Shown here: positions 17,559 to 24,428 of the stretch, piece by piece
How positions within the stretch are numbered: position 1 is the stretch's first letter
Layout: the number at the start of each line of letters is the position of its first letter
Assembly: GCA_963754045.1 (NCBI GenBank)
Contig: CAVWEN010000001.1
Coordinates: 124,001-188,000 of the forward strand
Direction: 5' to 3'
Origin: JALZKA01 sp963754045
GTDB taxonomy: Bacteria; Actinomycetota; Thermoleophilia; Solirubrobacterales; 70-9
Length of the DNA stretch: 64,000 nt
Notes under the pieces: model-generated
The model's database searches: none
What the model was told of the DNA's origin: nothing
Seen by the model: only the letters and a program-made list of their open reading frames with translations
Program-made: the position numbers and the translations under genes

Positions 17559-17943
17559 ATGTCGGAGGAGAACGTCGAAGTCGTTCGCAGGGCATACGAG
17601 GCCTTCGACCTGGGCGATCTCAAAGCGGTGCTCGATCAGCTCGATCCCGCGGTCCTCGCCGCTCCCAGACTCCATGGAACACCTGGGGCATGACGGCTTC
17701 CTGCAATGGGTCGAAAACTGGACCGGTGCCTTCGACGAGTTCGCCATGGAGGTCGAGGAATACATCGGCTTGGGTGATCAGATCATCGTCCGCGTGCGGC
17801 AGCGTGCAACCGGGGCGGCGAGCGGTGCACCGGTGGAGCAGACTTTCTGGATCTTGCACTCTTTCCGGAAGGGCTAGATCCTCCGACTCGGGGTTCACGC
17901 AAGCCAAGATCAAGCCCTCGAAGCCGCCGGACTGCGGGGAGTA
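17559..17943 (+). pseudogene. SnoaL/NTF2-like gene, decayed
   Basis: It starts MSEENVEVVRRAYEAFDLGD like the intact copies at 54203 and 54706, then shifts frame near 17670. Similarity continues in another frame (DGFLQWVENWTGAFDEFAME), meets an in-frame TAG at 17874-17879 where homologs have a Lys codon, and resumes with QDQALEAAGL. A last frameshift alters the terminal GLSE. So it has at least three lesions. The NTF2-like cone fold of about 130 residues is otherwise collinear. Unit 3 contains nothing else. Confidence 0.8.
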
Positions 17944-17961
17944 GTGCCTGGCTCGGATTGA

Positions 17962-17976
17962 TTGGGCACCGGCGCG
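17962..17976 (+). repeat. Right-end motif of cassette unit 3
   Basis: TTGGGCACCGGCGCG, two differences from the copy at 16759. It lies 18 bp after the SnoaL remnant and 70 bp before the tRNA fragment at 18046. CCCATCCGTGC follows at about 18022, as in units 1 and 6. Confidence 0.65.
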
Positions 17977-18045
17977 GTGATGATCCCCGTTCGCGCCCCC
18001 ATCCGATCGCGCCCCTCGACGCCCATCCGTGCATCGGACGCCATT

Positions 18046-18090
18046 GCTTCACACGCGAGAGGTCGCTGGTTCGAAACCAGCCGCGCCCAT
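18046..18090 (+). repeat. tRNA-Val 3' fragment, copy 4
   Basis: 45 bp identical to the tRNA-Val 3' part. It separates cassette units 3 and 4. Confidence 0.95.
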
Positions 18091-18105
18091 CTACCGCTGC
18101 CGCGG

Positions 18106-18111
18106 GATGCT
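18106..18111 (+). promoter_or_regulatory. -10-like GATGCT of SnoaL remnant (unit 4)
   Basis: Positional equivalent of the GATACT element in units 3 and 6, with one change. It ends 9 nt before ATG 18121 and lies 15 bp after the tRNA fragment. Confidence 0.4.
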
Positions 18112-18120
18112 GCGCGGGCG

Positions 18121-18298
18121 ATGTCTGAGGGCGACGGCCGCGTAGTAGTGCGGACCCACCAGCGGGCGACCGGCAAGGGCAGTGGTGTGCCGTCGCGCTT
18201 CAGATGGGCGGACTCTGGACGGTGGAGGGCGGCCAGGCGACCCACGCAGAGAGCTTCTTTGATCCCGCCGACGCCCTCAAAGCCGCTGGGCTGAGCGA
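18121..18298 (+). pseudogene. SnoaL/NTF2-like gene remnant with internal deletion
   Basis: It begins MSE, then jumps to the middle of the family sequence (RVVVRTHQRATGKGSGVP), so most of the N-terminal half is missing. A one-base frameshift follows. The other frame reads GLWTVEGGQATHAESFF and ends DALKAAGLSE without a stop. Its 3' end overlaps the last codons of the opposite-strand oxidoreductase gene, whose stop codon lies inside this remnant. Confidence 0.75.
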
Positions 18299-19701
18299 GT
18301 GGTCGCATCGCGGGCACTCAAGCCCGCTAGCTCTGCCATGGCCGCCATCCCCGGGCCGACGGCGGCGGTGAGGCGCTCCAGGGTGGCTGCCAGATCGGAA
18401 TCGGCGGTCTGTTCGGGGGGAATGCGCGCGGGGTTCAGCGGCACGCGGTCGACCCACTCCTTGATGTCGGGCTCAGCACCGAAGGCGAGCGAGGCGCGGC
18501 CGCCCAGGACCTGCATCAGAGCCCAATCGGTAGGGGTGTTGGACAGCGGCGACGGAGGGCACACGCGGTTCTTCTCGGCATCGTCTTCTCGGGTGGCCTC
18601 CACGTAGCCGATCAGCGCGGCCGCCAGACACGGGAAGCCCGCGCGGACCGGCTGGATCGTGATCGCCTCGTCGCCCCAGATCGGGATCAGCCGCGGATAC
18701 TGGAGCCCGGACGCGGCGCAGTGGACGACCACCGCGTTCCTATGTATTGCAGCATCTCCATTGTCGAGTTGGATCCGCCCAGGCTCGATCCCGCGAATGT
18801 GTCCCAGCCGCACCACCCGTTCGATACCGCGCAACAGGTCGAGCTCCCAATGGGCGAGCGTCGGCGTCTTCGCCATGGTCGGCGTTACCGAGGGGTCGAT
18901 GCGGAGCATCACTCCGGCGGCTTCCAGTCTCAGGAAGAGGTCATCCGGCGAGGAGGCTTCCCCTGCAGCCTCCAGGATGTCGGCAGCCATCCCGAGGAAC
19001 ACGCCGGGGGCGGGCTGGACGACAGCACGGTCGAGCATCCACGGCTCGCGGGGGCGAACCCAGCAGATCGAATCCGGGTCGACTCCCCGCTCAAGCAGCC
19101 ATACGCACGCATCGGTTGCGGTCTTCCCGGAGCCGGCGATCACGAACTCCTCCGGCGCGGACTCCAGCCTGGGCAGAGCGTTAACGGGCACCGCCCGCAC
19201 CCCTTCGGCGACGCCGAAAGGCGGCTCCGTGGTGGCGGGGATCTGGGGGGCCAGGTAGCGAGCGTCGACGATCCGGCAGTCGGGCCCGGCCTGGTAGTGC
19301 TCTCCCGACACGCGCGAGACGAACGAGCCGTCTTTCAAGTACTCGCAGCTCGGATGGAACTCCACCTGGCCCGAGGGGACCAGTTGCTCGTCCAGCACCC
19401 GTCGGTAGTACGCGCAGACCTCCGCAGCGGAGGCCCGTTCGTGCAGGCCGGCCTCGGGGCCGTCTCGCTGGATCGATCCGGACCCCATCAGCGTCGAGGC
19501 GACGCCGTAGAACGAGGAAGCCTGGTGCAGCCGCACGAAGGGATACGCATCAAGCCAATGGCCGCCAGGCCCGTGCCGGCGATCAACCAGGGCGACGCGC
19601 ACGTCCGCATGGCGGGTCAGGGCGTCGGCGAATGCCATGCCCGACGCCCCGGCTCCGACTACCAGGTAGTCAGCCTCGAGGGTAATCTGTCTTGCGGTCA
19701 A
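18277..19701 (-). CDS. FAD/NAD(P)-binding flavoprotein oxidoreductase
   Basis: 474 residues. N-terminal FAD-binding Rossmann motif VVGAGASGMAFADAL (about 14-28), a DRRHGPGGHW segment, and a second dinucleotide motif VIAGSGKTATDACVWLL near residue 190, as in flavin monooxygenase-like proteins. The substrate is unknown. The C-terminal roughly eight residues are encoded by DNA antisense to the SnoaL remnant, so the original stop may have been lost at a fusion. It is the only intact gene of cassette unit 4, opposite in strand to the tRNA. Confidence 0.8.
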   Translation of the reverse strand: MTARQITLEADYLVVGAGASGMAFADALTRHADVRVALVDRRHGPGGHWLDAYPFVRLHQASSFYGVASTLMGSGSIQRDGPEAGLHERASAAEVCAYYRRVLDEQLVPSGQVEFHPSCEYLKDGSFVSRVSGEHYQAGPDCRIVDARYLAPQIPATTEPPFGVAEGVRAVPVNALPRLESAPEEFVIAGSGKTATDACVWLLERGVDPDSICWVRPREPWMLDRAVVQPAPGVFLGMAADILEAAGEASSPDDLFLRLEAAGVMLRIDPSVTPTMAKTPTLAHWELDLLRGIERVVRLGHIRGIEPGRIQLDNGDAAIHRNAVVVHCAASGLQYPRLIPIWGDEAITIQPVRAGFPCLAAALIGYVEATREDDAEKNRVCPPSPLSNTPTDWALMQVLGGRASLAFGAEPDIKEWVDRVPLNPARIPPEQTADSDLAATLERLTAAVGPGMAAMAELAGLSARDATTRSAQRL

Positions 19702-19840
19702 TCGCCTCCCCTCGTTCCGCTGGTCTAGCCGCGGCCGCGGGGACCAGGGACGACGTGCCCGGATGGTGGTCTTGATTCATCGAAGTACGCCAGAATCTAG
19801 ACCCTGAGCACCGACGACCGAACACGGATCTGCTGACTCA

Positions 19841-19855
19841 TTGGGCACCAGCGCC
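19841..19855 (+). repeat. Right-end motif of cassette unit 4
   Basis: TTGGGCACCAGCGCC, identical to 16759-16773. Here it lies only 11 bp before the tRNA fragment at 19867, so the spacer is shortened. Confidence 0.7.
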
Positions 19856-19866
19856 TGAGGCACCAC

Positions 19867-19912
19867 CGCTTCACGCGCGAGAGATCGCTGGTTCGAAACC
19901 AGCCGCGTCCAT
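19867..19912 (+). repeat. tRNA-Val 3' fragment, copy 5
   Basis: 46 bp with three substitutions relative to tRNA-Val. It separates units 4 and 5. The divergence suggests it is older than copies 2-4. Confidence 0.92.
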
Positions 19913-20007
19913 CACGGGCATTTACCTGCGGGCGCATAAAAAGTCCTATTCGAGGTCGTCGCGGGCGTAACTGGGGTCTGCTTTGGCGCGGTGTTGAACG
20001 GTGGTGC

Positions 20008-20230
20008 GGCGTCAGCCACCCAGCCCGAGCTGTGCTGCGACGCCCGTAGCGTCAAAGTAGCTGCGCTCCTCGGCGATGAGCCCAGTTGAATCGATCGTCC
20101 ACAGCACCGCGCTCTCGTAGGGAGATCGCCTTTCCAGTGGGCGGCACCTCACCGGAGGCCAGCGCGAGCGGACCGTCGTTGGTACCGCGAACGCCGTCGA
20201 CCGCCCTCACCTCTGCCGAGATCTCGCTTC
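20008..20230 (-). pseudogene. Remnant of an ester cyclase (SnoaL-like) gene, C-terminal part
   Basis: On the minus strand, GTNDGPLALASGEVPPTGKA is followed after a frameshift by LWTIDSTGLIAEERSYFDAT and a TGA stop after QLGLGG. This matches the C-terminal half of SnoaL-type ester cyclases (GPLxG...PPTGK...E...YFD). The N-terminal half is absent. It is back to back with a MetF-like fragment on the other strand. Confidence 0.65.
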
Positions 20231-20435
20231 CCGGCACCGCTGACACCGGCCGCGTGCGCGAACGGATCGCGACGCTGGCCGACACAGTGGACCTGGTCGG
20301 CCTGACCGACAATCACGCCGGACAGCCGCGGATGTCGCCGCTTGCGGCCGTTGCCCTCGCTCGGGAGCAGGGCGTGAGGACCGTCGTCCACGTCGCCTGC
20401 CGGGACCGCAACCGCTTGGCATTGCAGGAAAGCCA
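20206..20435 (+). pseudogene. Fragment of a methylenetetrahydrofolate reductase-like gene
   Basis: The plus-strand translation TVDLVGLTDNHAGQPRMSPL and ALAREQGVRTVVHVACRDRN resembles the N-terminal barrel of MetF-type reductases (…DNxxxxxRMSxLAxA… and …CRDRN). The fragment starts without a proper N-terminus and loses similarity after ALQESH. It is truncated on both sides, so it is non-functional. Confidence 0.6.
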
Positions 20436-20550
20436 CAGCCGACGCCCCGGCTCGGCGATCGGGTTCGGACGAATTGCGCGTGCGGCCTACCTTGAGTGTT
20501 AGGTTGAGGGCGGAATCGATCGGCCATCGCGTGGCCAATGGGGTTGGGGA

Positions 20551-20946
20551 ATGGGACGGCTGAAGAAGCTTCGGAAGGCCGCGACCGAAGCGGTGCTCGG
20601 GGAGATCCCAATCGTGGGAGAAGCCGTTGACCGCAAGCTCCACGGCGACCGCAAGCGGGCACGTGCGAAATCGGCCCCGGCCGGATGGGTCACCGCGGAC
20701 GCCGTGGTTGAACACGTCGAGGCCGAGAAGACGGGATTGCGGATCGGCGAACACGACAACGACTACGGGGACGAGGTCTCCGAGACCACGATCACCTACC
20801 GCGTGACCGGAGCGGACGGCTCACCCTTGAATCTTCCCGTCGGCCCAAATGAACTGGTTTCGGTCGAGATCCCCGCGCAGGGCTCGACCTGGCGGATCGC
20901 CTACAACCCGTCCAAGCTCGACGAAGCCGTTCTGCTCGACGCGTAG
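20551..20946 (+). CDS. Small protein of unknown function
   Basis: 131 residues from ATG 20551; GGGGTTGGGG lies upstream. The N-terminus is basic and amphipathic (MGRLKKLRKAATEAVLGEIP). The second half is probably beta-rich (TTITYRVTGADG, LVSVEIPAQGSTWRIAYNPS). I recognise no family. It belongs to cassette unit 5. Confidence 0.6.
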   Translation: MGRLKKLRKAATEAVLGEIPIVGEAVDRKLHGDRKRARAKSAPAGWVTADAVVEHVEAEKTGLRIGEHDNDYGDEVSETTITYRVTGADGSPLNLPVGPNELVSVEIPAQGSTWRIAYNPSKLDEAVLLDA

Positions 20947-21019
20947 CGCGTACCGGGATCAGCGGGGCAGCCTGTAGCGGTCGCGCCAGAAAACGTCGGC
21001 CGAGCAAGCATGCGCATCG

Positions 21020-21523
21020 TCAGGTGTCGAGCCCCGGGATCGGCTCGATCGGCAGCTCGCCGTGAATCTCAGCCAGAGCGAGGAGATCGTTTCGGTCCTG
21101 GGGGCGGTCGGCAAGCCGCTTGAAGCCAACGATCGAGCTCAGCGAAGCGATCAAAAGCTCAACGTCGCCGTAGTCCGCCCGCATCGCACGTTCTTCGACC
21201 GTGGCGTAATCCAGCGGGGGAAGTCCTCCGCGCATGACGTCGATAAGGCCCGCGCGGGTACGGACTCTGAGGTGCGCCCGGTCGAGTAGATGTTCGTCCT
21301 CAGCGGGCGCGTCATCCTGATGGCGCACAGCCTCGAGCGTTCGAAGCGCCGCGATGATCCGACGATCGTTGTCGGCGTCGCCGGGCACAAGCAGGTCGAT
21401 GTCCTCAGTGGCGCGGACGTAGCGGTTCGCGATCACCGCGAACCCGCCGACGACCACGAAGCGCGCCTCCTCGGAGACCAGGGCGGCCGCAACGACGTCG
21501 AGCTCAGGGTCGAGCGTGCTCAT
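21020..21523 (-). CDS. Nucleotidyltransferase-fold protein (AbiEii-like)
   Basis: 167 residues. The nucleotidyltransferase signature is VVGGFAVIANRYVRATEDID: GG at 26-27 and metal-binding D41 and D43. The C-terminal part resembles the AbiEii/DUF6036 group (GFKRLADRPQDRNDLLAL). Such proteins are often toxins or nucleotidyl-transferring partners in two-gene modules. It overlaps the upstream small gene by 20 bp. Carried in cassette unit 5; a second, unrelated-sequence pair of this type lies next to the tRNA-Ser array (56720-57582). Confidence 0.78.
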   Translation of the reverse strand: MSTLDPELDVVAAALVSEEARFVVVGGFAVIANRYVRATEDIDLLVPGDADNDRRIIAALRTLEAVRHQDDAPAEDEHLLDRAHLRVRTRAGLIDVMRGGLPPLDYATVEERAMRADYGDVELLIASLSSIVGFKRLADRPQDRNDLLALAEIHGELPIEPIPGLDT

Positions 21524-21707
21524 CGGCCCGCTCGAGGGCCCGCAACAGCGCTGCGGCCTGAGCGGAAAGTCGCTGCCCTCTTCGCAGTAGCTCGCCTATC
21601 GACGCGTCGGGGGACGGTGTCAACAGGCTCCGCTTTTCGGATCCGAGACGCGCCCAATCCTTGGCGTGGCCTGGCTCGATGAGCGTCTTGAGAGAAGTCG
21701 AACTCAT
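21504..21707 (-). CDS. Small antitoxin-like protein paired with nucleotidyltransferase
   Basis: 67 residues from ATG 21707 (MSSTSLKTLIEPGHAKDWAR). It is mostly helical and ends LSAQAAALLRALERADEHARP. It overlaps the downstream nucleotidyltransferase by 20 bp, so the two are translationally coupled. No DNA-binding domain is clear. The antitoxin role is inferred only from gene arrangement. Confidence 0.6.
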   Translation of the reverse strand: MSSTSLKTLIEPGHAKDWARLGSEKRSLLTPSPDASIGELLRRGQRLSAQAAALLRALERADEHARP

Positions 21708-21732
21708 GATTCCGACAATGGTACGCCCGCCA

Positions 21733-21747
21733 TCGGGCACCGGCACG
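21733..21747 (+). repeat. Degenerate right-end motif of cassette unit 5
   Basis: TCGGGCACCGGCACG, a diverged form of the motif at 16759. It lies 38 bp before the degenerate tRNA fragment at 21785. Confidence 0.5.
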
Positions 21748-21784
21748 CTCTGGTGAGGTATCCGCGTTCATTTTCGTGTATCCA

Positions 21785-21829
21785 CTTCTTCACGAACGAA
21801 AGGTCGCTCCTTGCGCCAGCCGTGCCCAT
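21785..21829 (+). repeat. tRNA-Val 3' fragment, copy 6 (degenerate)
   Basis: It aligns to the tRNA-Val 3' part with many substitutions, concentrated in the anticodon stem and T-loop. GGTCGCT and the terminal GCCCAT are kept. Probably one of the oldest junctions; it separates units 5 and 6. Confidence 0.75.
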
Positions 21830-21846
21830 CGGCGGTGCTTTGGCGC

Positions 21847-21852
21847 GATACT
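21847..21852 (+). promoter_or_regulatory. -10-like GATACT of SnoaL remnant (unit 6)
   Basis: GCGATACTGCGCGGG, nearly the same leader as before the intact SnoaL genes at 54203 and 54706. It ends 9 nt before ATG 21862. Confidence 0.5.
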
Positions 21853-21861
21853 GCGCGGGTA

Positions 21862-22053
21862 ATGTCGCGAGAGAACGTGGAGCTCGTTCGGCACATGACG
21901 GCGCTAGGCCCGGCGAGCGGCGTCAGCCTAGCCGCCGCCCTGTCGCCGACGACCTTCTTCCACGTCTGCCTTATGGAGGCCGGAAGGCTGAAGCGCCTCC
22001 GGCAGTTTCTTTCGCGGGACCAGGCTCTCGAAGCCGCCGGGCTGTCGGAGTAG
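21862..22053 (+). pseudogene. SnoaL/NTF2-like gene, large in-frame internal deletion
   Basis: 63 codons remain. The N-terminus is MSRENVELVRHM and the C-terminus FLSRDQALEAAGLSE, both family hallmarks, but only about half of the usual roughly 130 residues is present and the core is lost. It is still an open frame and could make a short peptide, but cannot form the NTF2 cone. It is the only gene of unit 6. Confidence 0.75.
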
Positions 22054-22069
22054 ACGGCCCTCCCCGCGA

Positions 22070-22084
22070 TTGGGCGCCAGCGCG
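22070..22084 (+). repeat. Right-end motif of cassette unit 6
   Basis: TTGGGCGCCAGCGCG, two differences from the copy at 16759. It starts 17 bp after the SnoaL stop codon. CCTATCCGTGCCTGAA at about 22150 matches the equivalent positions of units 1 and 3. Confidence 0.65.
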
Positions 22085-22172
22085 GCATCCAGTGCCCATA
22101 TCCAAAAGCATCCAGGTGGGATCCACGCATATTGATGGCTCCGACCGACGCCTATCCGTGCCTGAAGCGCCA

Positions 22173-22220
22173 CCGCTTTCACACGCAAAAGGTCGCTGGT
22201 TCGAAACCAACCGCGCCCAT
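22173..22220 (+). repeat. tRNA-Val 3' fragment, copy 7 (array end)
   Basis: It matches tRNA-Val with an extra T in the anticodon loop and about three substitutions; the T-arm and acceptor ends are kept. It is the last recognisable copy and closes the array. Confidence 0.9.
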
Positions 22221-22565
22221 GCGGGTACCGGGGGGTCCGGCCCGGTGCGCCTCGGGTCGGCGTGGCCGAGCTGCGCCATAGGGAAGCCCACGCCCGAGGG
22301 GAGCACGGGACCGAGGATCGAACGTCCGCCGCAGCGAGTGCGGCATCAGTGCTCCGAGCAGTGGCGAACATTGCTGGAACGGCAAATTCGGGTGTGGTAG
22401 CTTGGGCTCAAGCGGCCGGAACGCGGCCCGCCGACGAACTCGAGGAGCAGTCCGGGTGGGACAAGCTGAGCGAGACATTTACCTGGATCGCGTCGGGGTT
22501 TTCCGACGTCAGCGCCTTCCACTTCGACGCGACAACCCGCGGCCCAACACCCGCATCGAGAGGCC
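22221..22565. other. Non-coding stretch after the tRNA-Val array
   Basis: Open frames exist here but show no family similarity and partly run through the tRNA fragment. Nothing identifiable was found. It may be residue of an older, decayed unit. Confidence 0.4.
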
Positions 22566-23057
22566 ATGACCGGCGCCGCCCGACCGATCCAGGCGGCCCG
22601 GGGAGAGGGCGACTCGCTGCGTAATCCGATTGCCACGGCGGGGCCGCTCGAGATCAAGGCTCGCGGCAACGAGACCGGCGGGGCGCTGACGGCCTGCGAG
22701 AGCGTCACGATGCCCGGGGAGGGTCCGCCGTTTCACAAGCACGCGAACGAGGATGAAGTCCTGTACTGCGTCGATGGAGCGTTTCGCCTGCGGATCGAGG
22801 ATGAGGTCATGGAGATGGCACCGGGCTCGTTCGCGTTCGTCCCGCGGGATACGCCCCACACCTGGCAAAACGTGAGCGAAGCCCAGGCGCACATGCTCTT
22901 CGTCTTCACCCCCGCATCGCCGGGGATGGAGCGGTTCTTCGAACGCTTCGCGGAGGTGGCCGACGAGGGATCGGCTGTTCGGGAGGCATTCACCGCGCTT
23001 GCGGATGACGCGGGCATGACGGTCCTCGGCCCGCCACTGGCCCAGTCTCACCCCTGA
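22566..23057 (+). CDS. Cupin-domain protein
   Basis: 163 residues. The N-terminal MTGAARPIQAARGEG leads into a cupin barrel with PPFHKHANEDEVLYCVDGAF (metal-type HxH...E) and GSFAFVPRDTPHTWQNVSE. A helical C-terminal tail follows (GMERFFERFAEVADEG), as in quercetin-dioxygenase-like cupins. The substrate is unknown. It is the first intact gene downstream of the array. Confidence 0.82.
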   Translation: MTGAARPIQAARGEGDSLRNPIATAGPLEIKARGNETGGALTACESVTMPGEGPPFHKHANEDEVLYCVDGAFRLRIEDEVMEMAPGSFAFVPRDTPHTWQNVSEAQAHMLFVFTPASPGMERFFERFAEVADEGSAVREAFTALADDAGMTVLGPPLAQSHP

Positions 23058-23401
23058 CCTCGCGGGTGATCGGCCAAGCGGCCCCGGCGTGCACGAGGTC
23101 TTCTAGGCGGCCGAGCCGCTGTTCAGCCGTCTGCGCTGAGCGCCTGCCGCCGGTGAAATCGGCGGGTTCTTCGAAGTAGATCGGCTGCTCACGACGGCCG
23201 GACGCACGATGCAGCCTCCGCGGGTGTCGAGGGTCAACTCGCTTGACAATTGTCGCTCAGGACAACGGCCGCGAAGCCGAGCATCGCCGAGCGTCCGTGT
23301 GTCATGCCTTGCGAGTACTCCCTCGACATCTTCGGAACAAGAGACGGCTCGATCGGTTAGCGTCGCCGTAAACCGCTATCGGCTGCTGAGGAGGAGCGTG
23401 T
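23058..23401. other. Intergenic region with palindrome near 23245
   Basis: No convincing gene. A 10-bp palindrome GACAATTGTC (23245-23254) overlaps a TTGACA (-35-like) at 23243 and could be an operator for the methyltransferase gene, whose RBS GAGGAGG is just before 23402. Confidence 0.4.
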
Positions 23402-24262
23402 ATGGAGCCCAGGGGGATCGACCCGGCCGACTTTCGCGAGACGCAGCACCAAAACTGGGACTCCACTGCGGCGGGGTGGTACGAGTGGAGCGAGTTCAAC
23501 GACCGCGCGGGCGCGCACATCAGTGAGCGGTTGGTGGAGCTGGCGGAGGTGCGGTCGGGAAGCCGCGTGCTCGACGTCGCCGCCGGCTGCGGCGAGCCCG
23601 CACTCAGCGCCGCGCGCAAGGCCGGCCCCGAGGGCCGCGTCGTGGCTACGGACATCTCCGCTGAGATGCTCGCCTTCGGGCGTCAACGGGCGGCGGTGGC
23701 CGGCCTGGGCAATGTGGAGTTCGTGGAGTCGGACGCCTCCAGCCTCGACTATCCGCAGGCGAGCTTCGACGCCGCCGTCTCGCGCTGGGGGATCATCTTC
23801 GAGCCCAACGCGGAAGCCGCGTCAGGACGCATTCGGAGCTTTCTCAAACCCGGCGCTCGGATCGCGATCAGCTCGTGGGGCGAGCCTGATCAGGTCCCCT
23901 TCCTCTCGATCCCGATGAGGACGGTGATGGAGCGACTGAACGTGACCCCGCCCCCCGCTGGAACACCCGGCCCCCTGTCACGTCCCACCCCCGCTGCGAT
24001 CGGCGGGTTGCTCGAAGCAGGAGGGTTTTCCAACATTGCCGTGGAGCAGGCAGAGGTCATCTACGAGTTCGACTCCCCGGCGCACTTCACCACCTACGTA
24101 AGGGCAATCGCCGCCCCGATCCGGGCAATGATCGCCGAGCACGCCGGCGAGACTCAGGAAGAGGTTTGGGACGAGATCGCCCAGGCAGCAGCGGATGCCG
24201 GCGATGGCCCTGGGCCGCTGCGTCTGTCAAACGCGGTGCTGCTCGCCTCGGGCACAGCCTGA
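23402..24262 (+). CDS. Class I SAM-dependent methyltransferase (UbiE-like)
   Basis: 286 residues with RBS GAGGAGGAG upstream. Motif I is VLDVAAGCGEPALSAA (about 56-71), motif II region GRVVATDISAEML, and the later SFDAAVSRWGIIF and LKPGARIAISSWGEPDQVPF match the UbiE/Coq5-type Rossmann methyltransferases. The acceptor is unknown; there is no quinone pathway context. Confidence 0.85.
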   Translation: MEPRGIDPADFRETQHQNWDSTAAGWYEWSEFNDRAGAHISERLVELAEVRSGSRVLDVAAGCGEPALSAARKAGPEGRVVATDISAEMLAFGRQRAAVAGLGNVEFVESDASSLDYPQASFDAAVSRWGIIFEPNAEAASGRIRSFLKPGARIAISSWGEPDQVPFLSIPMRTVMERLNVTPPPAGTPGPLSRPTPAAIGGLLEAGGFSNIAVEQAEVIYEFDSPAHFTTYVRAIAAPIRAMIAEHAGETQEEVWDEIAQAAADAGDGPGPLRLSNAVLLASGTA

Positions 24263-24428
24263 GTAGAGCCCGCCAAGCTTCCGGAGGGGTCCGCGTTCGA
24301 CACGGTGGCGCGAGTGCAGCGGTGGGTGTGACGAGCCTCACATATCTGGCGTTGACGCGATCGGGGTCCGGCGTTACGGTGTGCCGAGCGTCGCACATTC
24401 AATGGGGGAACGACCGGGGGGATGGAAG

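Noticed and set aside
15103..22220. CRISPR array
   Set aside because: The repeats are 42-48 bp and spaced by 0.4-1.9 kb of coding DNA, derive from a tRNA gene, and there are no cas genes.
15076..22220. Classical integron with attC sites
   Set aside because: No IntI-type integrase, no attC-type core sites; the repeats match tRNA-Val exactly. The resemblance is architectural only.
15076..22220. Prophage or integrative conjugative element
   Set aside because: No phage structural, replication, relaxase or integrase genes occur in the units, which are also too small.
14731..22480. Open frames running through the tRNA regions on the minus strand with a WARLVSNQRPLACE-like peptide
   Set aside because: This peptide is simply the antisense translation of the tRNA-Val 3' segment and its copies. 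It recurs because the DNA repeat recurs, not because of a protein family.
22262..22624. 120-codon plus-strand frame after the tRNA-Val array
   Set aside because: No family similarity, no clear RBS and it overlaps the start of the cupin gene in another frame.
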